Shown one piece after another: positions 1 to 8,340 of a stretch of 51,981 bases of DNA. Positions within the stretch are counted from its first letter, which is position 1, and every line of letters starts with the position of its first letter. Under the pieces are notes generated by a model that did no database searches, had not been told where the DNA came from, and saw nothing but the letters and a program-made list of their open reading frames with translations. Source of the stretch: Lachnospiraceae bacterium. Its GTDB lineage: Bacteria > Bacillota > Clostridia > Lachnospirales > Lachnospiraceae. A program made the translations under genes and the position numbers. The stretch covers positions 1-51,981 of the forward strand of contig QXWV01000032.1 of NCBI GenBank assembly GCA_009911195.1, written 5' to 3'.

Positions 1-10
1 ACTGAGGTGC

Positions 11-26
11 TAACTTAATGACATTG
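11..26 (-). repeat. 16-bp repeat, copy 1
   Basis: Read on the minus strand this is CAATGTCATTAAGTTA. It matches 51819-51834 on the plus strand at 15 of 16 bases. It lies in the non-coding leader upstream of galT. The match suggests a dispersed genomic repeat seen at both ends of the window in opposite orientation. Its function is unknown. Confidence 0.4.
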
Positions 27-112
27 AGGCATGCCCCCCGGTATTTTCTTTTGCTTTAATCTAACGAAAATGGGCGATATGTGATATGGGAAAGGAAGGA
101 GAGGAAAGGGAA

Positions 113-1621
113 ATGATACAGCAGGATATAAGGAAACTGGTTTTGTATGGGCTGAAAAATGGGCTTTTGGAAAAAGAGGATGAAATCTACACGGTAAACA
201 GGCTGCTGGAACTGTTTGAATTGGATGAGATCGAAGATAAAAGTGCAGAGGTTTCCATGGACGCGGAGGAATTGGAAGAAGTTTTGGGGCGGATGATGGA
301 TTATGCTGTGGAAAAGGGAATTATGGAAGAAGACGGTGTGGTCTACAGGGATTTGTTCGATACGAAAATCATGAGCGTGCTGATGCCAAGGCCCAGCGAG
401 GTCATCAGGAAATTCAAAAGGCTGTATGAAAAGTCGCCCGAAAAGGCTACGGAATGGTATTATAAATTCAGCCAGGATACAGACTATATCAGGAGGTACA
501 GGATTAAGAAGGACCAGAGGTGGAAGGCGGATACCCAGTACGGGGATTTGGATATTACGATTAATTTGTCCAAACCGGAAAAGGACCCTAAAGCTATTGC
601 GGCGGCCAAGAATGCAAAACAGAGCGGATATCCCAAATGCCTGCTTTGCATTGAGAATGAAGGTTATGCCGGAAGGGTAAACCATCCGGCCAGACAGAAC
701 CACAGGGTAATCCCGATTGAAATCAACGGGTCGAAATGGGGATTCCAGTATTCTCCTTATGTATACTATAATGAACACTGTATTGTGTTTAATTCCGAAC
801 ATATTCCTATGAAGATAGACCATGCGGCTTTTTGCAAGCTATTTGATTTTGTAAAGCTTTTCCCCCATTATTTTTTGGGTTCCAATGCGGATTTGCCCAT
901 TGTTGGCGGTTCTATCTTAAGCCATGACCATTTCCAGGGCGGACATTATGAATTTGCCATGGCAAGGGCGGAAGTGGAGAAGGCATTTACGGTAAAGGGC
1001 TTTGAAGATGTGGATGCAGGGATTGTAAAATGGCCCATGTCGGTCATCCGGCTGGCATGTGAAGACAGCACCAGGGTAATAGCGCTGGCAGATGTAATAT
1101 TGGAGAAGTGGAGAGGCTACACCGACGAGGCGGCATTTGTTTATGCTTATACCGATGGAGAGCCCCACAATACGATAACGCCGATTGCCAGAAAGCGGAA
1201 TGGCAAATATGAACTGGATTTGGTGCTGCGAAATAATATTACCACTCAGGAGCACCCTTTGGGAGTATACCATCCTCATGCAAAGCTGCATCATATTAAA
1301 AAGGAAAATATCGGATTGATTGAAGTGATGGGGCTGGCGGTTCTTCCGGCAAGGCTTAAGGATGAGATGGATAAGCTGGCGGATGCAATTTTAGCCGGGG
1401 AAGATATCCGTAAGGATGAGGTGCTGGAGAAGCATGCGGACTGGGTGGATGAATTCTTGCCCAAATACGCACCGGAGGCAAGGGGAACGAAAGATGAAAT
1501 GGTAGAAATCCTGCATAAGGAAATTGGGGATGTATTTATGCAGGTGTTGGAAGACGCTGGAGTTTATAAGAGGACGAAGGAAGGTGCGGAAGCATTTGGG
1601 AGGTTTATAGAGACGTTGTAA
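113..1621 (+). CDS. galT: UDP-glucose--hexose-1-phosphate uridylyltransferase, class II
   Basis: GalT of the Leloir pathway exchanges UMP between UDP-glucose and galactose 1-phosphate in the cytoplasm. The protein of about 502 residues has the length of the Firmicutes class II (GalT2) family, clearly longer than the roughly 350-residue E. coli type. Visible hallmarks are the NHPARQNHR stretch, the SHDHFQGG histidine motif near the middle and the YHPHAKLHHIKKENIG block. An ATG at 86 is in frame, but the purine-rich GGAGAGGAAAGGG lies directly upstream of the ATG at 113, so I prefer 113. It appears to be a single-gene unit, since a strong terminator follows at once. Within the window it could use the galactose 1-phosphate released by the GH112 phosphorylase at 48192. 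Confidence 0.93.
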   Translation: MIQQDIRKLVLYGLKNGLLEKEDEIYTVNRLLELFELDEIEDKSAEVSMDAEELEEVLGRMMDYAVEKGIMEEDGVVYRDLFDTKIMSVLMPRPSEVIRKFKRLYEKSPEKATEWYYKFSQDTDYIRRYRIKKDQRWKADTQYGDLDITINLSKPEKDPKAIAAAKNAKQSGYPKCLLCIENEGYAGRVNHPARQNHRVIPIEINGSKWGFQYSPYVYYNEHCIVFNSEHIPMKIDHAAFCKLFDFVKLFPHYFLGSNADLPIVGGSILSHDHFQGGHYEFAMARAEVEKAFTVKGFEDVDAGIVKWPMSVIRLACEDSTRVIALADVILEKWRGYTDEAAFVYAYTDGEPHNTITPIARKRNGKYELDLVLRNNITTQEHPLGVYHPHAKLHHIKKENIGLIEVMGLAVLPARLKDEMDKLADAILAGEDIRKDEVLEKHADWVDEFLPKYAPEARGTKDEMVEILHKEIGDVFMQVLEDAGVYKRTKEGAEAFGRFIETL

Positions 1622-1635
1622 GCCGAAGCATATAA

Positions 1636-1668
1636 AGGGCTGCCACAAAAATTTGTGGCAGCCTTTTA
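1636..1668 (+). terminator. Intrinsic terminator after galT
   Basis: A perfect 12-bp inverted repeat (arms 1638-1649 and 1652-1663) is followed by TTTT. An A-run precedes it, so it can also serve the convergent XRE gene on the minus strand. Confidence 0.8.
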
Positions 1669-1691
1669 ATTATAAAGTGCACTTCAAATTT

Positions 1692-2024
1692 TTAATAATA
1701 CCCCTCCATACTTTCCAAAAAATGCAGCAAATGCGTTCGCTGGCAAGGGTTTAACTTTTCGAGGAGGGGGTGTTGGGCCTGGAGGTTTGGATGATGGGAG
1801 GTTTGGGCAGGATGGCCGGACAGAAAGCGCTGGTCGGACTGGTAAAGGATGTAGTCGGTAGAAACATGGAAGGCGGCGGATAACCTAATGATTGTTTCGG
1901 CATCGGGGATAGTAAGGCCGCATTCGATTCGGCTTAGCGTGGTCTGATTGGCGCCTATCTTAATGGCCAGCCGCTCTTGGGTATAATTTTTTTCTTGCCT
2001 CAATTCTTTGATTCTTGTTTTCAT
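1692..2024 (-). CDS. XRE-family helix-turn-helix regulator
   Basis: A small DNA-binding protein of 110 residues. Residues 1-60 form a classic Cro/C1-type HTH: an N-terminal IKELRQEKNYTQERLA helix, then the QTTLSRIE recognition segment and the AFHVSTDYIL end. The C-terminal tail is His- and Gln-rich up to about residue 90 and has no recognised domain. It is convergent with galT and divergent from the radical SAM gene at 2265. Its promoter region carries a perfect 12-bp palindrome (2081-2092) between plausible -35 and -10 elements, so autoregulation is likely, and the divergent gene may be controlled too. The ligand or signal is unknown. Confidence 0.85.
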   Translation of the reverse strand: MKTRIKELRQEKNYTQERLAIKIGANQTTLSRIECGLTIPDAETIIRLSAAFHVSTDYILYQSDQRFLSGHPAQTSHHPNLQAQHPLLEKLNPCQRTHLLHFLESMEGYY

Positions 2025-2070
2025 TTGTAAAATTCCCTTTCATAAAAAACGGTTAATGAGTTATTTATTA

Positions 2071-2099
2071 AATATTTCACAGATAATTATCTAATGCAA
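2071..2099 (-). promoter_or_regulatory. Promoter with palindromic operator for the XRE gene
   Basis: On the minus strand TTGCAT (plus 2094-2099) and AATATT (plus 2071-2076) are separated by 17 bp. The spacer holds the perfect palindrome AGATAATTATCT at 2081-2092, a fitting site for a dimeric XRE repressor. The assignment to this regulator is inferred from position. Confidence 0.5.
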
Positions 2100-2107
2100 C
2101 CAAAAGT

Positions 2108-2138
2108 TTTACAATAAAACAATTATATGTGATATACT
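2108..2138 (+). promoter_or_regulatory. Candidate promoter for the radical SAM gene
   Basis: TTTACA (2108-2113) and TATACT (2133-2138) lie in an AT-rich stretch with a long spacer of 19 bp; shifting the -35 to TTACAA gives 18 bp. It faces 2265 and lies next to the XRE operator. Confidence 0.4.
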
Positions 2139-2264
2139 TGCAAGAAGAAAGAGAAATTATTTACGGAGATATAGAAACGGGGATATAGAAACGGCAAATT
2201 GGATTCCCTATTGTTTGCGCAGGGGCATGATTAATACAATGGATTGATAGGAAAAGGTGGATAT

Positions 2265-4139
2265 ATGAAATTTTTACTGGTGGCGGTGAATGCAAAATAT
2301 ATACATTCCAATCCGGCAGTGTATAGCCTGAAAGGCTATGCAGGGGAAGAATATGGAAAGGAAATTGATATAGCGGAATATACCATTAATAACAGGATGG
2401 AGGATATTCTTTCGGGCATTTATGAAAAATGCCCCGATGTGGCGGCTTTTTCGTGTTATATCTGGAATTGGGATTTGGTACGGGAGCTGACGGAGGAACT
2501 GCATAAGATAAAACCGCATCTGCCCCTTTGGCTGGGCGGCCCTGAGGTGTCTTTCGATGCGGAGGATATTTTGAAGGAATGCCCATGGGTTACAGGAATC
2601 ATGATAGGGGAAGGGGAAGAGACATTCCGGGAACTGATGGATTATTATAAAAGAGGAAATCAGGAGAGGGAAAATACCAGGAATGGAAACCCGGAAAATG
2701 AGGACCCCAAAAACGGAAATTGTGAGAACGGTATCGGGTTGGAAGGCATTGGAGGGATTGTATGCCGGACAGGGGGTAAGGTAACCAGGACAAGGGAGAG
2801 GCGGCCAATAGATATGAACTGCCTGCCGTTTCTGTACCGGGATGGGAAAAGCTTTGAAAATCGAATCATCTATTATGAATCCAGCAGAGGCTGCCCCTTC
2901 CGGTGTAGCTATTGTCTATCAGCGATTGATAAAAGTGTCCGGTTTCGGGATATCAATACGGTCAAAAAGGAATTGCAGTTTTTTCTGGATGAAAGAATTG
3001 CCCAGGTAAAATTTGTGGACAGGACATTTAACTGTAGCCATGACCATGCCATGGAAATATGGAATTATATTTATCAGCATGATAATGGAATCACAAATTT
3101 CCACTTTGAAATTGCGGCGGAAAAACTGGATGATGAGGAAATACATTTACTGGCAAAGATGCGTCCGGGGCTGGTGCAGCTAGAAATCGGCGTCCAGTCT
3201 GCCAATCCTGAAACTTTAGCGGAAATTAACCGACAGGCTGACATGGACAAGTTGAGAAAGACTGTGAACAGTATCCGCCAGGGCAGGAATGTACACCTTC
3301 ATCTGGACTTGATTGCCGGGCTTCCCTATGAGGGATATGAAAGCTTTGGAAAGTCCTTTGATGCGGTATATTCTATGAAGCCGGAGCAGCTACAGATGGG
3401 CTTCCTTAAAGTGCTGAAAGGCTCCCCAATGCACGAAAAGGCGGAATCATATGGAATAAAATATATTACCCGGCCGCCTTATGAAGTGCTATGTACCCAT
3501 TGGCTTTCTTTTGGAGAAATCTGCCGCCTGAAACGGATAGAGGAAGTGGTGGAATTATACTATAACAGCAATCAATTTTCCCATACACTGCCCATATTGG
3601 AAAAATCCTTTGGCGGGGCTTTTGAGATGTTCGAAAAATTGGCGGAATATTATAAAGAAAAAGGATATTTTACCAATAATCCTTCCCGGGTTTACCGGTA
3701 TGAAGTTTTACTTGAATTTGCTTCCATTTATGGGAAAGAGGAAGAGGGGCTTTACAAAGAACTTTTAACATACGATATATATCTTAGGGAAAATATGAAG
3801 AGCCGTCCGGGGTTTGCCCGGGATTTAGAGAAATACAAAGAGAGGTTCAGGGGGTTTTACAATGATGGCATACGGCTGAGAAAAATGCTTCCCGGTTATG
3901 AAGAATTTAAACCGAGCCAGATTGCCAGGATGACCCACATGGAAGTATTTTCTTACCCAGTCTGGGAAAGCGGGGAAGAAACAGGAACTAAGACTCAAAA
4001 TACTCATTGGCCAGTTAGCGAATGCCGCACGGGAATGGGTAAAAAAATGGAAAAACTCCCACAGGAGAGGATGGTGCTTTTTGACTATAGGAAACGCAAT
4101 CCCCTGACGAATGAGGCTGAGGGCACAGTGGTGGATTGA
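2265..4139 (+). CDS. B12-binding-domain radical SAM protein (DUF4080-like)
   Basis: An iron-sulfur radical SAM protein of about 624 residues. Residues 1-130 resemble the cobalamin-binding Rossmann domain found at the N-terminus of many class B radical SAM enzymes, including a WLGGPEVSF segment. The radical SAM motif CPFRCSYC places the cluster cysteines at about 210, 214 and 217, followed by an Elp3/MiaB-like barrel and a C-terminal helical DUF4080-type region. Residues about 129-160 form a low-complexity Asn/Glu/Gly insert between the two domains. The ATG at 2265 follows AGGTGG and is preferred over the ATG at 2244. The substrate is unknown. The downstream neighbour is endonuclease III, which does not reveal a role. 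Confidence 0.85.
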   Translation: MKFLLVAVNAKYIHSNPAVYSLKGYAGEEYGKEIDIAEYTINNRMEDILSGIYEKCPDVAAFSCYIWNWDLVRELTEELHKIKPHLPLWLGGPEVSFDAEDILKECPWVTGIMIGEGEETFRELMDYYKRGNQERENTRNGNPENEDPKNGNCENGIGLEGIGGIVCRTGGKVTRTRERRPIDMNCLPFLYRDGKSFENRIIYYESSRGCPFRCSYCLSAIDKSVRFRDINTVKKELQFFLDERIAQVKFVDRTFNCSHDHAMEIWNYIYQHDNGITNFHFEIAAEKLDDEEIHLLAKMRPGLVQLEIGVQSANPETLAEINRQADMDKLRKTVNSIRQGRNVHLHLDLIAGLPYEGYESFGKSFDAVYSMKPEQLQMGFLKVLKGSPMHEKAESYGIKYITRPPYEVLCTHWLSFGEICRLKRIEEVVELYYNSNQFSHTLPILEKSFGGAFEMFEKLAEYYKEKGYFTNNPSRVYRYEVLLEFASIYGKEEEGLYKELLTYDIYLRENMKSRPGFARDLEKYKERFRGFYNDGIRLRKMLPGYEEFKPSQIARMTHMEVFSYPVWESGEETGTKTQNTHWPVSECRTGMGKKMEKLPQERMVLFDYRKRNPLTNEAEGTVVD

Positions 4140-4241
4140 TGATGGTGATGAGGGGAAGGAAAGCGACCCGGAGCAGGAAAGTTCCATATGAAGGGAAGAT
4201 GCCGAAAAGGGTTTATGGGGAAGCAGAATAGGAGAAAACAG

Positions 4242-4889
4242 ATGAAAAAGAGCACGAAGGCGATTTTGGATTTACTGGATGAAAGGTACGGTACGGATTT
4301 TAGGTGTTACTTGAATCATGAAAATGCATGGCAGCTTTTGATTGCTACCATTTTGAGCGCCCAGTGTACAGATGCCAGGGTAAATATTGTGACTGCGGAT
4401 TTGTTTCAGAAGTACACGTCGGTGGAGGCTTTTGCCCAGGCGGATTTAAAAGAACTGGAAAAAGATATACATTCCACAGGATTTTATCATAATAAAGCAA
4501 AAAATATTATTGCCTGCTGCAAGGACTTGGTGGAAAAGTTTGGAGGGGAAGTGCCCAGAAGCCTGGAGGACTTGACTTCCCTGGCGGGAGTGGGGAGAAA
4601 AACGGCCAACGTAATCCGGGGGAATATTTACCATGAACCAAGCATCGTGGTAGATACCCATGTGAAGCGGATATCGAAAAAGCTGGGGCTTACAGAGGAG
4701 GAAGACCCCGGAAAAGTGGAGCAGGACTTGATGAAGGCTTTGCCCAAAGAGCATTGGATTTTATGGAATATTCATTTAATCACTTTGGGGAGGGAGATTT
4801 GCAAGGCGCCGACGCCGAAGTGTGAAGAGTGCTTTTTGACGGAATGCTGTCAGGACTATAAAAAAAGGAATGGAAAAAAGGGAAAATAA
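4242..4889 (+). CDS. nth: Endonuclease III (DNA glycosylase/AP lyase)
   Basis: This base-excision repair enzyme removes oxidised pyrimidines and cleaves the abasic site. From the ATG at 4242, preceded by AGGAG, the protein is 215 residues, close to the 211 of E. coli Nth. In-frame ATGs at 4188 and 4215 lack a good ribosome site. The helix-hairpin-helix LAGVGRKTANVI carries the catalytic lysine, and VDTHVKR carries the catalytic aspartate. The C-terminus has the 4Fe-4S loop with spacing C-x6-C-x2-C-x5-C. It lies between the radical SAM gene and an exonuclease gene on the same strand and may be co-transcribed with the latter, 12 bases downstream. Confidence 0.96.
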   Translation: MKKSTKAILDLLDERYGTDFRCYLNHENAWQLLIATILSAQCTDARVNIVTADLFQKYTSVEAFAQADLKELEKDIHSTGFYHNKAKNIIACCKDLVEKFGGEVPRSLEDLTSLAGVGRKTANVIRGNIYHEPSIVVDTHVKRISKKLGLTEEEDPGKVEQDLMKALPKEHWILWNIHLITLGREICKAPTPKCEECFLTECCQDYKKRNGKKGK

Positions 4890-4901
4890 GGCGGAAACAA
4901 A

Positions 4902-5609
4902 ATGGGGATGATTGTGGATTATACGTCACTGGACTTGGAAACCACCGGGCTGAATCCAAAAAGGGACAGGATTATTGAAATAGGAGCCATAAAGGTGCGG
5001 AATGGGAAAGCGGTAGAGGAGTTTTGGGAACTGGTGAATCCGGGAAGGGTTCTGGAAGAAAAGATATGCGGGTTAACTGGAATTGGCAATGAAATGCTGG
5101 TGGAGGCGCCGGAAATAGGAGAAGTCATCGGCAGGCTTTTAGAATTTATCGGAGATGATGTTTTGGTAGGGCATAGGGTTTTGTTTGACTATTCTTTTGT
5201 GAAGAAGGCAGCGGTGAACAATTCTCTCGTCTTTGAAAAAGAGGGGATTGACACACTAAAGCTGTCGAGGAAATTGCTGCCGGAACTGGAAAGCAAAAGC
5301 CTGGCATCTGTATGCAGATATTATGGGATTGAGCATAAAGCCCACCGGGCGCTGGGGGATGCCCGTGCAACATCGGAGCTGTACTGGAAGCTGGCCAGGC
5401 AGTTTTATCGGGAAAACGAAAAGGAATTCCAGACGAAACCGTTGATTTACCAGGCGAAAAAGGAAGGCCCTGTCAGCAGACGGCAAAAAGAGAGGTTATA
5501 TAAATTGATGGACAGGCATAAACTAACTATAGCATATAACATAGATAAGCTGACAAGAAATGAAGCGGACCGTATTATGGACCAAATTCTTGCAGAATAC
5601 GGACGATGA
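4902..5609 (+). CDS. DEDDh 3'-5' exonuclease, DnaQ/PolC-epsilon type
   Basis: A stand-alone proofreading-type exonuclease of 235 residues. Exo I is SLDLETTG (Asp11 and Glu13), Exo II is GHRVLFDYSF, and Exo III is HRALGDARAT with the His and Asp of the DEDDh class. After the nuclease domain (about 1-170) there is a basic C-terminal segment of about 65 residues without a recognised domain. It follows nth closely, suggesting a small DNA-repair unit. Its 3' end overlaps the convergent gene at 5575 by 35 bases. It could be a DnaQ-like repair or RNA-processing nuclease; the exact substrate cannot be told. Confidence 0.9.
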   Translation: MGMIVDYTSLDLETTGLNPKRDRIIEIGAIKVRNGKAVEEFWELVNPGRVLEEKICGLTGIGNEMLVEAPEIGEVIGRLLEFIGDDVLVGHRVLFDYSFVKKAAVNNSLVFEKEGIDTLKLSRKLLPELESKSLASVCRYYGIEHKAHRALGDARATSELYWKLARQFYRENEKEFQTKPLIYQAKKEGPVSRRQKERLYKLMDRHKLTIAYNIDKLTRNEADRIMDQILAEYGR

Positions 5610-6183
5610 CATTCCGGTTGGCGGATTGGAGGTCTTCGGCCCTTTCCAGTAAATGGCGGATTCCGTCCCTGTTGCCTTCCCTGGAGTAGATGGAGGCAAG
5701 GATACGGTAAGAGCCGCTCACATCCGTATTGGTGGATATGGCAAATTCCAGAATTTGCCTGGCCTGTGCGGTATATCCTGACTCATATAATTTGTCTGCC
5801 CATTTTTGCAGGGTATGGACAAGAGTTGTGTAATTCTGGTCATAACGGGTGAGCAGATTGATGTTTGGGGCGCCGTATTTTAATTTTAAATCGGTGTTGC
5901 TATAGCCTGTGAAGTTGACAATCGGTGATTCGGCAAGATAGTGAAGTGTCTGGTGGAACTCTGCTACTGCGTCATCCTCCTTCATAATATCCATGGGGAG
6001 GGAATCGAAAGGAATATGGATGTAGTCCAGGCCATCCAAAGATTTCCGCCGTGTATTGTTGGCAGCGGCCTCTCTTTTCCAGTAAATATCTTGTTCCTGG
6101 GCACTGCGCCGCCTGGCCTTGGACAATTCATAGGACAACCATATGATAAAAATGATAAAACTTGCAAAAAAGGGCGTTTTCAT
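5575..6183 (-). CDS. Membrane-anchored protein with TPR-like C-terminus
   Basis: A protein of about 202 residues with one N-terminal transmembrane helix (about residues 3-17, FFASFIIFIIWLSYEL), then a charged linker. Residues about 110-200 contain helical repeats resembling tetratricopeptide units (YTAQARQILEFAISTN and GSYRILASIYSREGN). The family is not recognised with certainty. The start at 6183 is chosen for the AAAGGA just upstream; in-frame starts at 6198 and 6315 exist. It is convergent with the exonuclease and divergent from the small membrane peptide and the VanW gene. Confidence 0.7.
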   Translation of the reverse strand: MKTPFFASFIIFIIWLSYELSKARRRSAQEQDIYWKREAAANNTRRKSLDGLDYIHIPFDSLPMDIMKEDDAVAEFHQTLHYLAESPIVNFTGYSNTDLKLKYGAPNINLLTRYDQNYTTLVHTLQKWADKLYESGYTAQARQILEFAISTNTDVSGSYRILASIYSREGNRDGIRHLLERAEDLQSANRNVIVRILQEFGP

Positions 6184-6300
6184 ATATAATCCTTTCATAG
6201 ATGGAATCAGTATATTGATATATTTTATTTTGGAGAACAGCGTTTTCGGCCTTGCCGCTTGATGTGCTGTTCCCGCAACGGAAAGGGTATAGGTTTTGGT

Positions 6301-6408
6301 ATGTTTAATATGCATAATCGGAAGACGAAAAAAATCATTTCGTCCATTATTATTTTAATTATTGTAATAGCAATGCTAATTCCAACTTTATCATATTTTA
6401 TTTTTTAG
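6301..6408 (+). CDS. Small single-pass membrane peptide, 35 residues
   Basis: ATG at 6301 opens a 35-codon frame ending in TAG at 6408. The peptide is basic at the N-terminus (HNRKTKK) and then entirely hydrophobic (ISSIIILIIVIAMLIP), the form of a one-helix membrane protein. The sequence fits protein-coding constraints rather than random AT-rich DNA. It lies 26 bases upstream of the VanW gene on the same strand. Short basic-then-hydrophobic peptides of this size, such as Prli42 of the Listeria stressosome, occur in Firmicutes; whether this one is related is a guess. A near inverted repeat GACGAAA/TTTCGTC lies inside the frame. Confidence 0.55.
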   Translation: MFNMHNRKTKKIISSIIILIIVIAMLIPTLSYFIF

Positions 6409-6434
6409 TACAATATGTACTTTGAGGAGAAGCG

Positions 6435-8237
6435 ATGAAAATTAGGAAAATGAATGTGACAGGGGTAGTTTTAGCCATGGGGCTTATACTGGGGGCAGGA
6501 CAGATAGTAAATGCCCAGTCCATCGAGGCTTTGGAGGTGGAGTCCAAAAGCGTGGAAACACAGGAATCGGGCGATGCAGCAGCGCCAGAGGGTAACGGGG
6601 ATATGGCGGGAGGAACTTCTGACGCGGCAGTAAAGGAGGAAGGGAACGAGGCAGCAGAAACTTCTAAGCCGGCAACACAGGATGCAGCCGACGGTTCTTC
6701 CGGCACACCGTCAGCCGGCCCGCTGACCGGGTTGGGGAGCAGCAACACCATATCAGAAGGGGTATATATTGGAAATGTTAATGTCTCCGGCAAAACGGCA
6801 GGAGAAGCGCAGCAGGACGTAGAAGCGTATATTGAAGAATTGAAAGGGGCAGCAGTAAACTTCCAAGTGATGGATGGAAATCAGGTGGAAGTGACAGCAG
6901 GGGAACTGGGGCTTACATGGGCTAACACAGAGGTGGTCCAGGAAGCGGTGGCTCTTGGGAAGAAGGGCAATATCATCCAAAGATATAAGGCTTTGCAGGA
7001 TTTGCGCCATGAGAACAAAGTATTTGAACTGTCCTATGATTTTGATAAAGAATTAATCCGCCAGGTTTTGACAGAACGGTGCGGAGAATATAATACGGAA
7101 GCAAAAGACGCGGTGCTGACGCGGGAAAATGGTGTTTTTTCCATTATTCCGGGGCAGAGCGGATATGTAATAGATGAAGAGGCATCCATAAGCCAGATTT
7201 ACGATTATCTGTTGAATCAGTGGGATTTTAACGATACGTCGGTGGAGGTGGCTGCCAAAGTGCAGGAACCAAGGGGAACGGAAGAAGAATTGTCCCAGGT
7301 GAAGGATGTACTGGGGACATTCACTACAAGCTACAGTTCATCGGGTTCTTCCAGAAGCGCTAATGTGGCCAACGGATGTGAATTAATTGCGGGCGTCACG
7401 TTGTATCCGGGAGACGAATTCTCTACTTATGAAGCGGTATCCCCGTTTTCGGTGGATAATGGCTATTTCATGGCAGGCTCCTATATGAACGGCCAGGTGG
7501 TGGACAGCTTGGGCGGGGGTATCTGCCAGGTGTCAACCACATTATATAATGCGGTGCTTTTATCCGAACTGGAAGTGACGGAGAGGCATAATCATTCCAT
7601 GATTGTAACCTATGTGGACCCTTCGGCGGATGCTGCAATTGCGGAATCTGCAGGAAAAGATTTTAAATTTGTCAATAACACTGGGCATCCCATTTATATT
7701 GACGGGCATTGCGAAAATAAAAATATTACTTTCACCATATATGGCGTGGAAACAAGGCCGGCCAACAGGGAAGTAATCTACGAAAGCAAGGTGCTTTCGG
7801 TGATAAACCCGGACCATGAAATCATCAACACAAATGTGGCGATGCCTATCGGCCAGGTGGTAGTCCAGTCGGCCCATATTGGCTATAAAGCGGAGCTTTG
7901 GAAGGTGGTAAAGGAAAACGGGGCAGAAGTGAGCCGGGAACAGATTAACAGCAGCAGCTATAAGATGGTTCCCAGGACAGCCACGGTAGGGCTTTCCACT
8001 AACGATGTGAATGCTTATAACGAAATGCTGGCAGCGGTAGCGACCAACAGTATTGACCATTGTAAAAATGTGGCGGCGGCGCTGGCTCAATTTGCAATTA
8101 CGCCAGAACAGGCGGCTCAGGCACAAGCGGAACAGGCCGCCGCTCAGGCGCAGGCAGAACAGGCTCAGCAGCCTCCGGCAGAACAGGCACCTCCGGCAGA
8201 GCAAGCACCTCCAGCGGAACAGCCCCCGGCACAATAG
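6435..8237 (+). CDS. VanW-family secreted/membrane protein with PG-binding-4 type domains
   Basis: A protein of 600 residues. It has an N-terminal signal or anchor helix (about 8-27), then an acidic, Ala/Glu/Ser-rich linker (about 30-105). Residues about 115-280 resemble the putative peptidoglycan-binding domain (PG_binding_4) repeats usually placed before VanW. The VanW domain (about 300-430) is clear from DEFSTYEAVSPFSVDNGY, the LGGGICQVSTTLYNAVL motif and RHNHSMIVTYVDPS. A C-terminal tail is Ala/Gln-rich and ends in tandem PPAEQA units coded by 18-bp repeats. GAGGAG precedes the ATG. The biochemical role of VanW remains undefined; location is the envelope. Confidence 0.9.
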   Translation: MKIRKMNVTGVVLAMGLILGAGQIVNAQSIEALEVESKSVETQESGDAAAPEGNGDMAGGTSDAAVKEEGNEAAETSKPATQDAADGSSGTPSAGPLTGLGSSNTISEGVYIGNVNVSGKTAGEAQQDVEAYIEELKGAAVNFQVMDGNQVEVTAGELGLTWANTEVVQEAVALGKKGNIIQRYKALQDLRHENKVFELSYDFDKELIRQVLTERCGEYNTEAKDAVLTRENGVFSIIPGQSGYVIDEEASISQIYDYLLNQWDFNDTSVEVAAKVQEPRGTEEELSQVKDVLGTFTTSYSSSGSSRSANVANGCELIAGVTLYPGDEFSTYEAVSPFSVDNGYFMAGSYMNGQVVDSLGGGICQVSTTLYNAVLLSELEVTERHNHSMIVTYVDPSADAAIAESAGKDFKFVNNTGHPIYIDGHCENKNITFTIYGVETRPANREVIYESKVLSVINPDHEIINTNVAMPIGQVVVQSAHIGYKAELWKVVKENGAEVSREQINSSSYKMVPRTATVGLSTNDVNAYNEMLAAVATNSIDHCKNVAAALAQFAITPEQAAQAQAEQAAAQAQAEQAQQPPAEQAPPAEQAPPAEQPPAQ

Positions 8238-8340
8238 GCTTGACCGAGCGGTTCTTTCCGGTGGAACAGCCATTGGCATAATAGCCTTTGAGGAAACGGA
8301 CGGCAAATAATTGTCTAACATAATATGGCGGGGAGAACGG

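Noticed and set aside
6323-6344. GACGAAA...TTTCGTC inverted repeat as a terminator or operator
   Set aside because: It lies inside the small peptide frame and has no T-run directly after the stem. Codons for a Lys-rich start explain it.
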